Notes under the pieces: generated by a model
The model's database searches: none
What the model saw: only the letters and a program-made list of their open reading frames with translations
What the model was told of the DNA's origin: nothing
Shown here: one piece after another, positions 33,761 to 48,000 of the stretch
How the letters are laid out: the number at the start of each line of letters is the position of its first letter
How positions within the stretch are numbered: the first letter of the stretch is position 1
Made by a program: the position numbers and the translations under genes
Assembly (NCBI RefSeq): GCF_030867095.1
Contig: NC_081828.1
Span: 209,318,978 to 209,382,977 of the forward strand
DNA length: 64,000 nt
Source: Alligator mississippiensis
Lineage: Eukaryota; Chordata; Crocodylia; Alligatoridae
Reading direction: 5' to 3'

Positions 33761-35930
33761 AGGCCAACTTCATGCTCTGATTGCTGTTGATATTTGAGGC
33801 CTCGAATAATCTGGATTCAGGCTGGGAGTTGGAACTAAAACCACTTCAGTGGCACTGATGGATGCTCCCCTGCTGTCATGATAGGTTAGAAGGCAGATGC
33901 ACATGCTCATCCTGCTGGTCCTCTCTACACAATTTCACACGGTCACAAATAAGATGCTCTGTCTGATTTGAGAGGTGAACATCCAGGGTAAAATGATTTC
34001 CATGCTGGAAGGATGCCCCCCATGAGTGATGATGGCAGACTTCAGGACTAGACCTTGTACTTGTGGAGTCCTACAAAGTTCAGTCCGTCCCCCTCAGGCC
34101 ACCTGGGTGAATTGCTCAGATGACATGGACCCAAATGCGAGCAATGAGCAGGTGACACTGCCCATTAGGGTGAAGGGTGTGCATCAAGCTCAAGGATGAC
34201 CTGATTGAGATTAATCCTTTTGCTTTATTAGCTGTCATATATTTTGGCTCCCTCTTTGCAATAGGCCAGTTACCTGACTGGCTGCAAGAAGCTGGGCTTC
34301 AGGATATTAGCCCAGCCCTCTCAGACTTTGGCTGCTCACTGCAGGCTCCTGGCTTTGACCTTGGCCCATGACTCTTGACTCTTCCTTTCGGCTCCTTGTT
34401 CCAGTTTCTGACATTGATCTTTGCTCCTGACTCTGGCATGTCTTTGAACTACTGGCCTTGGCTCCTCGACCAGACTTCTGGCCCCTGCTTTCTAACTCAA
34501 AGTAAAATCACCCATGTCCCAATTCTCAAAACTATCTATATTTCACAACCCAGAACTGTAGCACTACCAGCAAAATGGCCCAGTGCCTCAGTGAGATCAG
34601 TTCATACACAAAGAACAGTTCACTGGGGCTGAACCTAAGTCTGACTGAAATTATACTGGTTGGCAGAGGAAAACATTTCAAAGAGCTTGCACCTGTGGTT
34701 GTACTGTGCCTGTGGGTTGAACGCATGTCCCTTTGAGTCAATTCAATCCTTTGTTTAGGTGTCCTCCTGAAATCCACACCGCTACTTGGGTCTCCCATGG
34801 CAGCACCTAGGAGTTATGCTTTTTGCCATCTCCAGTAGTTTGCAGACTGCGAACTGGGACACCTATGCTGAGCGTGTTGGAAATGTGTTGGAAGCAGAAA
34901 TGTAAATCTTGCTTCAAGTGCTGGGCTGGCTGGGCTGGATCAAGGCATCGGCACTACAAACCCAGGCTCTTGGAGTCATGCGAGTCCATCAAAATCTCAG
35001 CGTTCCTTCAAAAACACGTCTGTAGGTCTCCTACTTGTAAAAGAAAGCAAGAGCTCAAGTGTAAGTGAGGTGCGGCAGATGTATGCCTACGTCTGCAGAG
35101 AACCTGAACCAATTGCTCTGTGACCTCTCCATGGTTTGCTGTCTCCATGAATTGCTGCTCCTGCCAACACCACTCCCACACAGGACCCTGTGTGGCAGAA
35201 AGAGCAGAAGCACAGTGAGCTTGGTCTGTGCACCCAAACTCGTAATGTCTGGTTGTTAAAGGAAGTATCGGTGCTGTCTCTGCTGCCTCTGGGGAGGTTG
35301 AGGATACCCGTCCTCACCACCCTCTTGCAGGGTGGGACTATGGCATGGACGCAATTGTGTGAGATGAGATATCTCATGTCATGCTGTGCCTGAGACTCTG
35401 GGTTGCCCACATCTAGCCCTAGAGCCTGGCGAATGTGAATGGATCAGAGCTGGTAGGCTTTGAGTGGTTAAATCAGGCTGCCTAGACTGCAAATGGCCCT
35501 GCCCGCACCCCATTTCACACATTGCTTTATTTCCTCTACCTGAGGTGCCACTGCTTCTCTCCAGTCTCACCTGGCGAGTCCGTCTGTCTACTTCTGTGCT
35601 ATTAGAAACTGGGCAAAATACAGAGTGCAAAAGCTTAGACAAAGAGAGATCTTTCTCCAGCGCTCCCAGCCAGAGGAGCATGGCCTTGTGAGCATGGGAT
35701 TCTCATTTCCTCATTGATTCTGGGAGAAGACTCTCGTGAGAAAGTGTTTCATGCCTGTCATGGCTATTAAAGCAAGAAGGGGGCATTATAATGTCCTGCA
35801 TCACACAAGCCATAGAACGGCATTCAGCAAAATCCTCTCCCTTTCCTCAGTCAGATGAGGACTCAGACTGGTGTCTTCTGACAATGGTTCCTACAGCTGG
35901 GGCCCTCTGGCAGGGCCTGTCCAGACCTAT
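33761..35930. other. Intergenic, no feature
   Basis: Unique sequence; open frames short, without motifs or splice context. No trace of an exon 8 for the relic elastase gene was recognised. Confidence 0.5.
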
Positions 35931-36179
35931 GGGCTAGGGACAGACATTCAAAAAGCCTGAGAGAGAATTGATCTGAATGACGTGGTTTTCTGGAAGTGGT
36001 GTACTTTAGATATGTAGTGAACAGAAACACATTTGCCCTTTGGGGGTAGGGCGGGAAATCTTAGACCAGGTTCCATCATTTTTAAACCAGCATACATTTG
36101 CTGGACTTATGTTTTTAATGGCTGTAAACCAGTTTACAATCAGTTATACTGGTAAAAGTGTAAGGTCTGTACCTGATCG
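35931..36179 (-). mobile_element. TIR element, family A copy 2 (reverse)
   Basis: Left end 'ctagggacagacattcaaaa' with 'agcctgag'; right end 'ttatactggtaaaagtgtaa' with 'ggtctgtacct'. The ends are inverted repeats (AGGGACAGACATTCA against AGGTACAGACCTTACA). The orientation is opposite to the copy at 37797. Confidence 0.75.
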
Positions 36180-37796
36180 CCTAGTCTAATAGCAGATAGG
36201 TGAAGCAGAACCAGATGAACTCTGGACATAACAAGGTCAGAGGTGTGGATGTTGCTCCAGGCCCCAATTCTGTTTTTTTGCTAAGACATGTAAGCATCAC
36301 TTAGGTTGTTTTTAGGCATTTAAGTTACCCAACAGCATCCTGTTTCACCTCATGTAACCTCATGAATCACTTGTACCGGGCTACCTGCCTAATGTAGCTG
36401 CTGTTCTGTCCTATGTGACTACGCCTGTCCCTACTGTGCTTGCTCAGAAGTGACTCAGGCCAGAAGAAGAGACAGTCCATTATAATTCATCTGCACTGTG
36501 AACACAGAAGTACAGCATAAGCCTCTGAATTGTAGATGACCAAAGCCACAGCAAGTGTCCGATGGCATCCTAGTGCTTTGAGCACCTGCCTACAAAAAGG
36601 GAGGTCAGTGGACCCAGGTCCTAGCTTCCCCTTCCCTGGGGATTTGTACGCTGATTCTTCACTTCATGGACACTGCTCTAATCAGCAAGTCATGAAGGCC
36701 TGAGGACACCTTCTTGTTGGGGCAGCCAAGAGGGGGAAAAATTTGGGGACAGAAGGAGCACAGGCATAAATGAGCCTGCCTGTGCCTCAGAGAGAGGCAG
36801 GTGCTGGCCTAGCAGCAGGGGAGAGAGCTCCTGATTCCACCATTGCTTTTGCCTTGGAAAACTGCCACGGCAGCACGGCAGCAGGGACCAGGCTTCGTCC
36901 TGTGCTGCTCAACACTCGCTCCCTGGGAGGAGGATGCTCAGACTGCACTGTCTGCACAGGCTCTGAGCACCAGTCTGCTTCACACGACTCATTTCTTCAT
37001 TCAGAAAGCCTCTTTGTTCAGAATCCCTAACTGGAAGGAGCGTGCACCTGTGTTTGGCCAGAGTTAAAAGCCCGGTGAGTTGGTTATTGAGATCTTGAGG
37101 TTTTCTTTCAGAAAATAAGGGCGCCCACATGTGTGCAGTGCTCAGCCAGCTCTAATTCTCTGTCACTAGCTCACCCTGCCCTGTGCTGACTCTCCATGTC
37201 CAGGGTCTCCTGAAATCACACTGCTCAGGTGATCCCTCTCCTCTCCCCACACCTCCAGCGCACACTGGCAGGTAGAGATGGCCATTGTTCGCAGAGCCCC
37301 CAGGGCCCTGTAGGCCACAATCCCCACCCACCGGCACTGCTGCATTTCTCTTGAGCCAGATGGTACTCAGATGCAATGCGGAGCCGTGCTGTGACTTATG
37401 TGGCGTGCTCCTAGGCTTACGTGGGAATGGGTGATGCACTTAACGTTCAGGAAGCAGTGGGTAAAATACAGAAACGGTCCTTGGAGCAAGAGCAACAGCC
37501 CAGGGTTTTGTGCTTTCCAGGACAGTGTCCTCCTCCTTGGGCAGGGAGATTGGTCCCTGATGCTTGCTTCTTCTGGCTCCTCAGCTCTTCTCTGCTTAAT
37601 GAGCCAGCTTGATGAGGAGAGTTGTTGAAGGCATCTGACTCACAGCCTGGGAGTCAGGGTGTTTTGCTGGGAGGTTGAGGTGTGAGTTCAAACTGTCTGA
37701 AGCAGAATGGGCCTAGACCCCTCTCACGCCCAGAGCAAGTCCCCTATTACCACTAGGCTATGGGAGAAAGATGTTTATGCCGCTCATGTAGGTCAG

Positions 37797-38048
37797 GTGC
37801 AGACATTACACTTTTACCAGTATAAGTGATTGGAAACTGGTCTATACCTGTAACAGAACAGAAGTTGGGCACACAAAGACTGGTTTAAAAATGGCAGAGC
37901 CAGGTTTAAGATTTGCATCCCGTCTCTCCCGCGAAAGGACAAATGTGTGTTCTGCTCGCTACCAACCTAAACGACACCGCTCCCAGAAAATGGCCTAAGT
38001 TAAATAGATCCCGCCTCGGGCTTTTTGAATGTCTGTACCTAGCCATAG
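37797..38048 (+). mobile_element. TIR element, family A copy 3
   Basis: Left end 'caggtgcagacattacactt' with 'ttaccagtataa'; right end 'cctcgggctttttgaatgtc' with 'tgtaccta'. It is a reversed match to 35931-36179 of almost the same length. No ORF. Confidence 0.75.
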
Positions 38049-38099
38049 ATGTCTAACTGCCTAGACAAAAACGGGGCAGAGGGGAAGCGAGACTCTGAG

Positions 38100-41000
38100 C
38101 AGCTGGACGCCCACTACCCCAGGTTAAAATATCCCACTGGTGCGAATGGGGATTGATGCATCTCCCTAACTGCAAATCCAGCTCCAGAGGCATCAACCTG
38201 CTGGCTGCTGGAACGTGTGTCCCCGCAGGGTGAGGTAGTCACCTCTGGGGGTGTGTGAGCTCCATACTTGTGCCCCACTGAAAGAATAGGAGAGCTATGT
38301 GTCTACACAGGCAACACTGGACATCTTTCTCACTCTGATCATATGTCAGGACTATCAGGCTACATGCCAGACCTAAAGTGGGTGAAGTAGGATTTAGCTC
38401 TATGAGGTTCCCCCTAATATTCCTTCCCAGGGCAGGGGCAGTAGCTCCCTCAAAAGCACTTTCCCTTACCACTCCCACCTCCCCGCCACCCCAGAAAGCA
38501 TGACCAGCACCCCTACACCTCAATCCAAAATCCCAATTTATTAAAACATGAGGCCGTCTTTCATTTACTTCTTCTTTATTTCTGTTTACATTATTTTTTT
38601 ATTTTATTTTTTATTTTATCCTTCATTTCACCACCTTTCCCCCCCTCCCTCATTTCCTTTCCACCTCCCCTTTCATTACCCACCCCCATCCCATTAACTC
38701 TCCACCTCCCAGCTTCAAGTCTGTGTCCTGTCCCCCCCCCCAAATCTCTCACACCCCTGTCCATAGAGCAGGGATAGTAACCTGTCCTGGCTCACCAGGC
38801 CTCTCATGGCAAGTCACAGCTGTGCAAGCAGGGGACAATCAGAAAGTGTTTAGTCTCAAGGTGTGACTGCTCCAAACTTGAGCTCGCACTAACACTGATC
38901 AGCGTTTGGGCAGCTCGAAGTGCAGCGTGTAACAAGGCCAGAGATAAACCTACCCTGGAATAGCAAAACTTTAAGCTGCCTAAAGTGTGCTGGAAACTAG
39001 TTTCAGGTGTTAATATGTGGACAATCCAGGGGTTAAGAGCTCCGGGAGCTGCCTATAATTAAAGCCCTAATAGGGGTTTTTTGGCTCATGAGTTAGAACA
39101 AAGGTGCCTCAGTTCCACCGAGGACATGCTTTAGGTGCTGAAGTCTCTCATTGGAGTTAGCTCCCAAGCCTCTAATCACGTCTGTGTCCTCTCTTGACTC
39201 ACTTGTTCATCCATCCACGTCCCAGCAGACAAAAATTATGGGCACTTGGAGGCATGAATAAAATACTCTATTGTCTCATGACAACTATTCAGCCTTAATT
39301 ACTGGAAAGCACTTTGAATGCTTTAGGTATTAAAGCACTTAAACACCACTACGTTCCATTCTTTATTCTTCCAAGGAAGTGTAACAGTTAATAGCCTCCA
39401 GTGCACTGCTGCTTATTGAATCCCACCTATCTGCAATCTAGATCTTTCTACATTATTCATCATCATTGCTGGTAGGGCACTCACCTTGGGAAAGGACCAG
39501 ACTTCCAGTCCATTCTCCAATTAAATATTTCAGCATTTACTGTAAAGCTTTGGTAGAAGATAGTCCCCAGCCCACCTCCCAGAATAGCTTTGGGCCTGGT
39601 GGTTGTAGCACTTTCCAGGCAGGTGGGAGATGGGTGTTTGCAACCTTCCCATAGAGAAAGGAATTAAAACTACATCTCCTACTTCTAGTTCTGTCTCCTA
39701 AGATTTGGGGTTCAGTAAGGCAGTACCTACCCTCCTATCCATTCTGGCTGTGTTTTGTGCATGACATGATTTGGGATAATGCCTTCTCATTGGCATCGGA
39801 GCAGGCCCTGGACGAGAGGTGGAAAAGAGACCGTGTGCTCTGTAAAGCCCAGAAGGACCGGGTCACCCAGCTGCTCAGCCCTGTTGGAGTGAGGTGGTTC
39901 TGGAGATGCCCAGCAGCAGACATCTAGGCACCAAGGCAACTTTGTTGTTGAAACTATAGGTGCCTCCAGGTTGGCTGAGCTAGGGTTTGAGGATCTACAT
40001 GATGGACTCAGGTGTCCCAGGCTGGGATCTTTGTAGGCCTCAAGCCTTGTGAAATGGGCCAGCTCCCCAAAGTGATGCAGCCTCAATGTTTAGCCATGAA
40101 ACAAATGCAGCAGTAGGAGCAGCAGCAGGCTTTCTAGCTGACCCGTGTGTCTCAGCCCAGAGGGAAGGCTGCACTGCATGGTGTGAAAAAGGCAGTTCAG
40201 GTTCTGGGCCTATTCAGGCCTTTGCTTCTTGTTTGAGACAAGGATGCCAATTAACACCCCTCTGTGGTGGGTCTGTGGCATGAATTATTGACCACTGAGT
40301 GCTGGCCTGAGACTGTTGGCCTCGCATCATATACTCCATCCAAGAGCTGTCATCTGCTGAGAGCTCATAGCAGCCACAGCTGGATTTGGATCCCGTGAGC
40401 TTCCCAGAACATCCTAGTCTGCTGTGTGCTGTAGCAGACGGCGAAGTAGAAGATCTCAGAAAGCCAGTGCTACTTTTTTAGCAGAGGAAGTTAGTGGCAC
40501 AAAGGAGTACTGCCAGTGCTGCCCGTTAGGTGGTGATGTTGCTATTTGTTGAGCTGTTGCCTCACTCTTTTTAATATGGATAGAGGCATCCACATTTAAA
40601 AAGGTCATAGGAAGAGGTGCTGTCGGTGAAGGAGAAAAGTTAATCTTCCCTATTAATCATTTAAAGTGCGACCACTTCCTTTTCCCGCACATGGTTGGGT
40701 GTGTGGTTTTTTAATCATCCTTCGCTGGGAAAATAGTAATGCCAAAATATTCCCTTTTGGGAGCTGAAGGACCGGAGTCTTTTCCAACTACATGGCATCT
40801 AAGTAGACTTAAGTGCCTAAGTGTGATGCTGTTCTACCCCGCTCAAGTCCATGAAAAGCCATTTATGAATCTATTTGTGCAACTTACAATCACCGGCCCC
40901 TTAGGACTGAGTCACCAAAGGAGGCAGAGGTCATTCACCTAATGCCACTCACCTTTCACCTTTGGCATTAACTGATTTCTTGGGGATCAAGCAGGGTGGA

Positions 41001-41480
41001 ACAGAATCACACTGAGGTGCCTAAATCCTCTCTTGTGCCTCATAGGTAGATTTGAATCTGGCTGTGAACGTCTTCACCTAAATTGTTATGTAGGGCCTTA
41101 CATGTTGCAAGACATTGGGTACCCAGAACTTTGTTTGACCTATGTGAGAGCTGCAGCTTTGAAAATCGAGCTGCTGGTACACCAGTGCCTAATTTGAAGC
41201 ACCCATGCTTAAGAAAAAAATGACTTAAGTGTTTGGATCTGTCTCTCTCTCCCTCTGAATAATGGAGAAAACTTTGTTGACTTAAGTACATGAGATGAGG
41301 ACTGAGCCCAGCGTTCTGAATATAAATCTCTGGAAGTGAGACAAGAAAGAGCTGGTTTCATATCAAATTAGAGAGGGCCAAAAATGTCCCAAAAGACAGC
41401 TCTTCACCTGCAGATCCCAGATCAGCTACAGAAAAAAAGGGCACTAAGGGCACAGACAGAAGTTATGTTTGCCACACAAT
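38100..41480. other. Intergenic, no gene; pyrimidine tract at 38565-38745
   Basis: About 180 bp at 38565-38745 is nearly all T then all C/T on the plus strand, including a run of ten Cs. SINE-like pieces near 39465-39720. Otherwise unique sequence. Confidence 0.55.
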
Positions 41481-42010
41481 CAGCCCCCTGAAAGCGCTCT
41501 ACAGCACTTTTAAAGTGGCTGATTGCAGCACAAATTAGCCCACATCAGCTGAGGGATCAGATGAAGGTGCTCCACTTTGGAGTGCCTAAGGGTACTTGTG
41601 TTCCCTAGGCTTGGGCTGGGCTGATGCAGCCCTGCCCACGGTGCTGTCTGCAAGAAGAGAGAGGGAATGGGGGAAGGGAAGCGAGCTGCAGCTGGGGTTT
41701 GCCCAGCCTGAGCTGGAGGCAGGGTGGGTAGATTGGAGCTCCCAGGCCTGCCCCTCCAGCTCAGGCTGGGCAAACCCCAGCCTGCAGCCTGCTCCCTCTT
41801 CCCCAACCACCCTCCCTTCCTGCAGACAGCACGGGAACTGGGAGAGGGGGGCAGAGCTAGGAGAGAGAGGGTGCAGGCAGGCTTCTGGGCTCCTGCAGGC
41901 AGGTTTGATCCCCCACCTGAACCCAAGAGGTGAACTTTGTTGTGTCGTGGCGGGGAGCGCTCTAACTCACGGTGCTTTATGTAAAGCGCCATGCGTTAGA
42001 GCAGGGGCTG
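41481..42010. mobile_element. Fold-back TIR element with long internal palindrome
   Basis: Ends 'cagccccctgaaagcgct' and 'gcgttagagcaggggctg' are roughly inverse. Inside, 41641-41723 and about 41747-41832 are reverse complements over about 85 bp with few differences, including an almost exact stretch around 'ggggtttgcccagcctgagc'. Long open frames on both strands here result from the palindrome and its GC content. Confidence 0.7.
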
Positions 42011-45000
42011 GACGTCTGTCAGTGCCCAAAGGTACTTGGATAAAGATGAAGTTGAATGGGTAATGAAAGGTCTGGCAGTGAGAAGGGCCTGATGTTTCAG
42101 AGGAATATCCCATAAGCTGCTTGTGCAATACCATCCATGATGGTGATGCAAGGAAAGCGTCTCCCTGCACAGATCACCTTGCATGCCAAGCTCTGGGAGT
42201 TGCTGCCCCACACCACTTTCTGCTGTGATGCCACAGTCTCACTTGCCAACTCCACTTGGCTTCACTGCAGATCAGCAGATCTACAACAGTTGAGGATTTT
42301 GCTTGTCCAATGCTACCTATGCAGAAGTCCCAGGATCCCAGTGCTGCATCCTGGGAATAGTTACTCCTGGTCATAAAAGGACTTAGCTTCTTCTGAAACC
42401 CTGCTCTGTGACCCAGAGAGGAAACCTCTCAACCGGTTGCTCAATGTGCTGTTTAACTCTTCATTGAGATGCTGGTCCAGACTGGGTATGAAACAGGCAA
42501 GGAATCAGTCATTCTTTGCCTATGAGTATTAGAAGAAAAACCCATGTGATTTGCCTGGCACAGGAAAAACAAGAGCTAATAAAGCCCCAAGCAAGAAATG
42601 ACTGGACAGTGATCATGCGAAACAGAAAGACCTGGAAAGGAGCACAAGCCCAGGATTACAAACACACAGTGCAAGGATCTACTGAACAGCCCATCACCGC
42701 TTCCAAGCAACTGAGCCAAGAACCTCTTGATGCCACCAACTGTGACCCTGCATTTGCCCACAGCGGTGCCTGCAGTGTGTCCACTGGCCCGATTCCACTC
42801 TTATTTCCACATTAAATCAGGCAGAGCACTGCCAGCTCCTATGGCATTGCCTTTGCACCAACATCAGACTCTGTCTGGCCTGTTGGGCACGGGGTGCATG
42901 TTAAATATACTCTGACACCATTGGCTTGGCACAACCTGCAGTGGCTTAGTGGCACTAATTGGCAGTACCAGAATAGCCTGGTAAGATATTTTATGGAGGC
43001 TAAGAGCCAGAAAGCTGATTTTTTTTTCCCTTTCGTTTTGAGGCACCAGAAATAGAATTAAAAGAAAATAGGTTAGGCAGATTTGTGGCCTTTTATAAGT
43101 CAGTCTTATAAAAATGAAGTGTTTGTCACTTTAAAGTTATGGCCTTGCAGAGACATGATACTGAATCACTGAAGGAAATTCCTCCCGGGCCTTCTCTTGC
43201 ATACTATTCAAATCAAACATAAACTCCTCTTGGCACAAAGAGGCTATTATGAAGTCTGCTGTTATTCTATATGCTGCCAGCTCCTGCTGCCACTGTCCGG
43301 GAAGACTCAGCAAATGAAGGAGGTGTAGAAGGGAGAGACAATGTCCTGAGCTTGTTTATCCTATCACATGCCCACACCACCATGTGGCTGCCCTTAGGTG
43401 GGAACAGAGGCCGCCCACTGAACAACATGGCAGGAGTCTTATTAATGCAAAGCAAGCTAGATCAGGCTCCGTGAACCCTTTCATGCTGGAACAGCAAGTC
43501 CCCAGTCACTGGGAGAGGCAGGCAGTACTAGCCAAACCCACAGAGCTGGAGACGTCTGCCTATGCTCTATACTTTTAGCCAGTGTTGTCATTAGGAGAGA
43601 TACAAAACCCACTCCAGTCACTGACAGTCTTTCCATTGACTTGAGTGGACACGGGCTCAAGCTCTTGGGTCTCAGATGCCGTGGTGATGGGCACAGCGGA
43701 AGGACATGGCTAGAACAGCATCCTCTTTCAGCTTAGAAAAATGTGCAGTGCTGCATAAAGCCATCATTACAGTTTCCCGATCCCTTCAGGACCTAAACCC
43801 ATTACTCACAGCTCATATGGCTGATGAATCAATACAATGGGGTCTATTCTTCTCTCAATTGAAGTACAATTAACATAACGGGAAATAATATGCACAGACT
43901 CCATAAATTAAAAGTATGACTAAACAGCTCCTTATGTGTGGGGGAAACACATGCCATCTTCACAGCTAACAGTGTGTTACATAATAGTCATTACGGTGGG
44001 GTTTTTTTGTTTTTTTTAATTATTATTACTTTTACAGCTGAGGAAATCGTTCCTAACAAATAGTGTATTCACTACAGTTAACCTCTTTCTCTGCTTTGGG
44101 AGTTGATCACAGACTTGAAAAATGCAGCCACTTTTGGAAACTGTGCAAAAATTATGAAAAGTGCATTTCATTTGCTCTTTGGCTTGTTATTCAATATTCC
44201 ACAGTTATGATTTACACTACTCAGGCACCTTGGGCTGGAAACAGCACTGCCATGGGTGTAGGCCTGGCTTGCAGAAGCTGGGTTTCTGGTTTGAGAGACC
44301 TCCTAAAAACACTTATTGAAGAGAATGGTTTCTCGGCACAGGGTTCAAATCTGAGACTCACAACTTTTGGTCCAGCCCAATGCCACTTGTCATCTCGATC
44401 AGTGTAGACTTAATTTTCCTTCTTTTGGCAGGATAGAACCATTTTAGTGGGCTGGTTTATGGCTTTTCTGCAGTGAGCCCTAATTTACAGCTGAGTTGAG
44501 ATTCACCCCATGGAAGAGAGGATGAGAGAGAGATGGAGAGAGAGAGCACCCAAAGGCCTATGCACAATTTAAGTCTCACATAAGCTCTCAAATGGAAAGG
44601 AAGTCAAGCATAGCATTGCGGTCGCAATATCTACCCAGGGAATCCTTGTGTTAGGCTTGCCGTGCATTATTTATCAAGAGCAACCCCTTCCTGTTTTATG
44701 GTGTCAAGTCCCACAATCGGGGGAAATTGTATGACACATATTCTTCGTCCAAACCAACGATGACCTGGGCAGAGCCACCTGCCTCTCAGCTTGAGATTGG
44801 ATACCAGTGGCCATGAGTCCAGGGAAGGCCAGCGGCCAGGCAGTTTGGGAGCCTCAGCCATGATCAGACTTCTTTGTGGTAAGCGCTGAACGTGGATATC
44901 ATGAGGGACTGTTGCTACTCTCTAAGTAGGCAAGACAGACAAAGGGTAGGGAGCTGCCCCAGGCCCTGGCTAAGCTGAGGAAAGAAAGCAGCAGTGACAC

Positions 45001-48000
45001 AATGACTTCGGTGAGGCTCGAATTTCAGCCAACGTCTCTTGAGATGTAGGCTGGCACCCTTGTCTCCTGGGGCACTTTGCTTCTCAAGGATATGCTTGCC
45101 GAAAACCTGACTTAGTGCCTGTCATCATCCACCAGGCTTGTCATCTCACCCCCAACCCAACAAGAAGACCCACACTTGTGGCTAGTTCTCTTTGGCTCAT
45201 GTAAGAGGGTCCGCATTCAGAGACCTTCTGGTTTCCCTTCTCTCAGCAGTGACTCTCACCCAGCCCCTTACCCCTAGGGAAACTACTCGGTGTTGCCCAG
45301 AGCTCACTACATTTCTACGTCCCACCAGCAGAAGCCACTGAACTCTTGGGTCTGTCCCCAAAGTCTCTGCACACTGCATGCAGGTCTATGACATGCTCCT
45401 TTAACCTGCTGCAGGTCCAGGATTGTTTCGACTTGCTGCTTTGTTCCTAATGCTGGATTTGGAGAGAAGGCAGCATGGTCAGAGGCACATCTGTTAGTGG
45501 TTAGTAGATTTCTTCACAGGACATCATTTTTAAAGAAAAAATCTTTAACGATCCTTGTAACAGAGGGCTGGGCATGTCTAGAGCTCAGCTGGGACCCAGC
45601 CAGCATTTTACCAGGGTAACGATATCAGCAAATACAGCTTGTTCCTATGGTTACTAAACCAAAGAAATGCTTATGTAATTGTCCCAGGAAAGGGTTAAGC
45701 CTTGTGTTTGACAACATGTACAACTATCTGGCTTATGTGTACTGCTCTTTATTGCACCTCTACCGAGTACAACAGAAAGCATATTGCCAAAGAAAAGGTA
45801 TTTACTTTATTGCTACCCCAGGCCTTGTTTATATAGGCCCTTTCCTTGCACTGCAATCTACTGCATTCATTAGTTTTACCCCAGTGGCATCTGAGTCCAG
45901 TGTGTTCATTAGCAGGAACTGGGTCTCCAGTCAAGCAGTCATGCCCATCACTGTTGCATCCTGCTCTATACCCAATCCGCAGATGAAATGACTGTGGTTC
46001 AGCTCCTGGTTACAGGAAGCAGTTTCTAGCTTGGGATCTTCTGCCTCTACTCTACTGTGCCATCCCTTGGTCTATTAAGTCTGATTTAAATTCTAAACCT
46101 CCTGAGGAAAGAACCTCTCATCTTTATTGCCTCTCATTCTCCTAGTCCTGAGCACTCATGATGCATTAGGATGATGTATTTTCCTTGGGAGCAGGGCTGC
46201 CCAGGTCAGGAGTGGCCTAGGAACACCTTGGATTTTTTCTGCATGAGGGGCTGGGTTGGAATAGCTCCCAGACGGATGCTTCACTCTGGATTTGGGAGGA
46301 GACATATCATTCTGGTGGCTTTATGTCCACACAGAGGCTATTCCACATTAGCGACTGTGGAGTAGCCTGCTATGCCATACCTATTCTGGTCATTTCCCTA
46401 TATCGACAAGCCTCTACTCACCAGCCAGCCCTCACTGTTGTTCATGGATTCTGGTTCAGCTCCAGTCAAACCAAAATCAACTTGTCAGCTTGTTACACCA
46501 GTGTCAGCGCATGCTTGTGCAGCTACACCAGCAAGGAAGAGCACTAGTGCCATGGTTGAGGTACAGGCCCAAGTTTTAGGAGCATAGAGGGGTTAGTTCC
46601 TGTCTCCGCCACAAATTTCTTGTGTGGTCTGCTCTTCCTCTGTGGGAGCAGCACCAGGAAGCACGTCCCAGCCCATCCCACCCATTCACCTGCTCAGGGC
46701 AGGTGAAATTAGGCAGGGGATCCAGCTTACTATGGCCCTGAACACATACCAAGCACATGCCTGAGGCAGAAAGCTGGTGGCTCTGAGTGTGTGTTCAGGG
46801 CTATGCTACCAAAAAGGCTATGCTGTCCAAAGTCTGGGCTTGGACTCTATTGGGCAGGAGTGAAAGGACGTGCAGTGCCGCAGGGCTTGCCATGGAGACC
46901 TCTCTCTGTGCCTCAGTCCCCCCATTGTAAGGTGGAGAGTGAGGTTCCTTACCTTTCAGAGGTATATGCATAAGGGCACTAATGCTTGTGAGGCTCTCAG
47001 AAACAGTGGTGATTGCAGGTCAGCAGAAGGTGTTGCTACATCGCGGTATTTGCTGTTGAAGCACCCAACTGCAAGTCATTTGCAAGCAGTGTGCACAGAT
47101 CTGGGACCTCGGCTCACATCAACTCCCTCATGCATGGAAAAGCATAACACAACTGCTGTGTGGTGAAACCTGAAAAGTAACCGTTAGCAAGATCACTTCT
47201 CAGTGAGCAGGCTTTCCAGTTCACATCTCCATTGCATAACTACACCCTTCCCATCCATTCCTACCAGAAATCCATCGGCTTCTTAATCGTCTCAGCCTGA
47301 TCTTTCCCTACCATATTCCTCCTGTTACTCTCCTATATCCCAATCAGTTGTTCAAGATCTTCCATGAGCAACCTAAGCTACTTTCCTGCAGTCAGTTTTC
47401 TGCTCCAGAATCCTCAATGTCACGGCAAGTCCAAGCCAACAACCTTTGCATCATCCACTGTTTGCCCTGCCAAACTCCAGCAGCAATACCCCAGATCCTA
47501 TTGCTGATGGGCTGATTTTCTTGGTGGTGGCTTCAGAAGAGAAGCCAAGGGCAGGAAGACATGGAGGCTAGATTCCCCTTTGGCCAGCTTTAGGTGCTAT
47601 TGGTGGAACTGTCTCAAACATTGCAGTTGTCGTGGTCCCTTGCAGCGAGCCGGAGTGAGGTCGCAGTCCAAAGGTTACAAGTACCTTTGGGTCCTGACAG
47701 CCTGTTTTTACAAGTTGTACCAGGAGCTGACCTGCAAGATGAGGTACTGCTCTGAGAAAAGGCAGGATAAATAGGTTTTCACCCCTAATTCAATTCAAAA
47801 TTTTCCCAATTAATCAGTAAAAGATTGATTTTTTAGGTTTTCAGCCCCTTCAAAGAAAAACCTGGGCTCTAAAAATCAACCCGGGTTCTTTCTGCAATAC
47901 CGCCACAAATCTTGACTCATTGATGTACACCAGGCTTTGTGGGAAGTAAAAGCAGTGGCGTTTTTGTCTTTGTCAGCAAATACAATTCTGAATTCAGACC

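Noticed and set aside
33585-33797. Frame containing GDSPLP as a possible functional protease exon
   Set aside because: The GDSGGP motif is incomplete and the neighbouring exons are dead; kept only as a low-confidence relic.
41510-42063. Long open frames on both strands (about 155-160 codons each)
   Set aside because: They coincide with a GC-rich palindrome; proline/serine/glycine-rich translations lack motifs and splice context.
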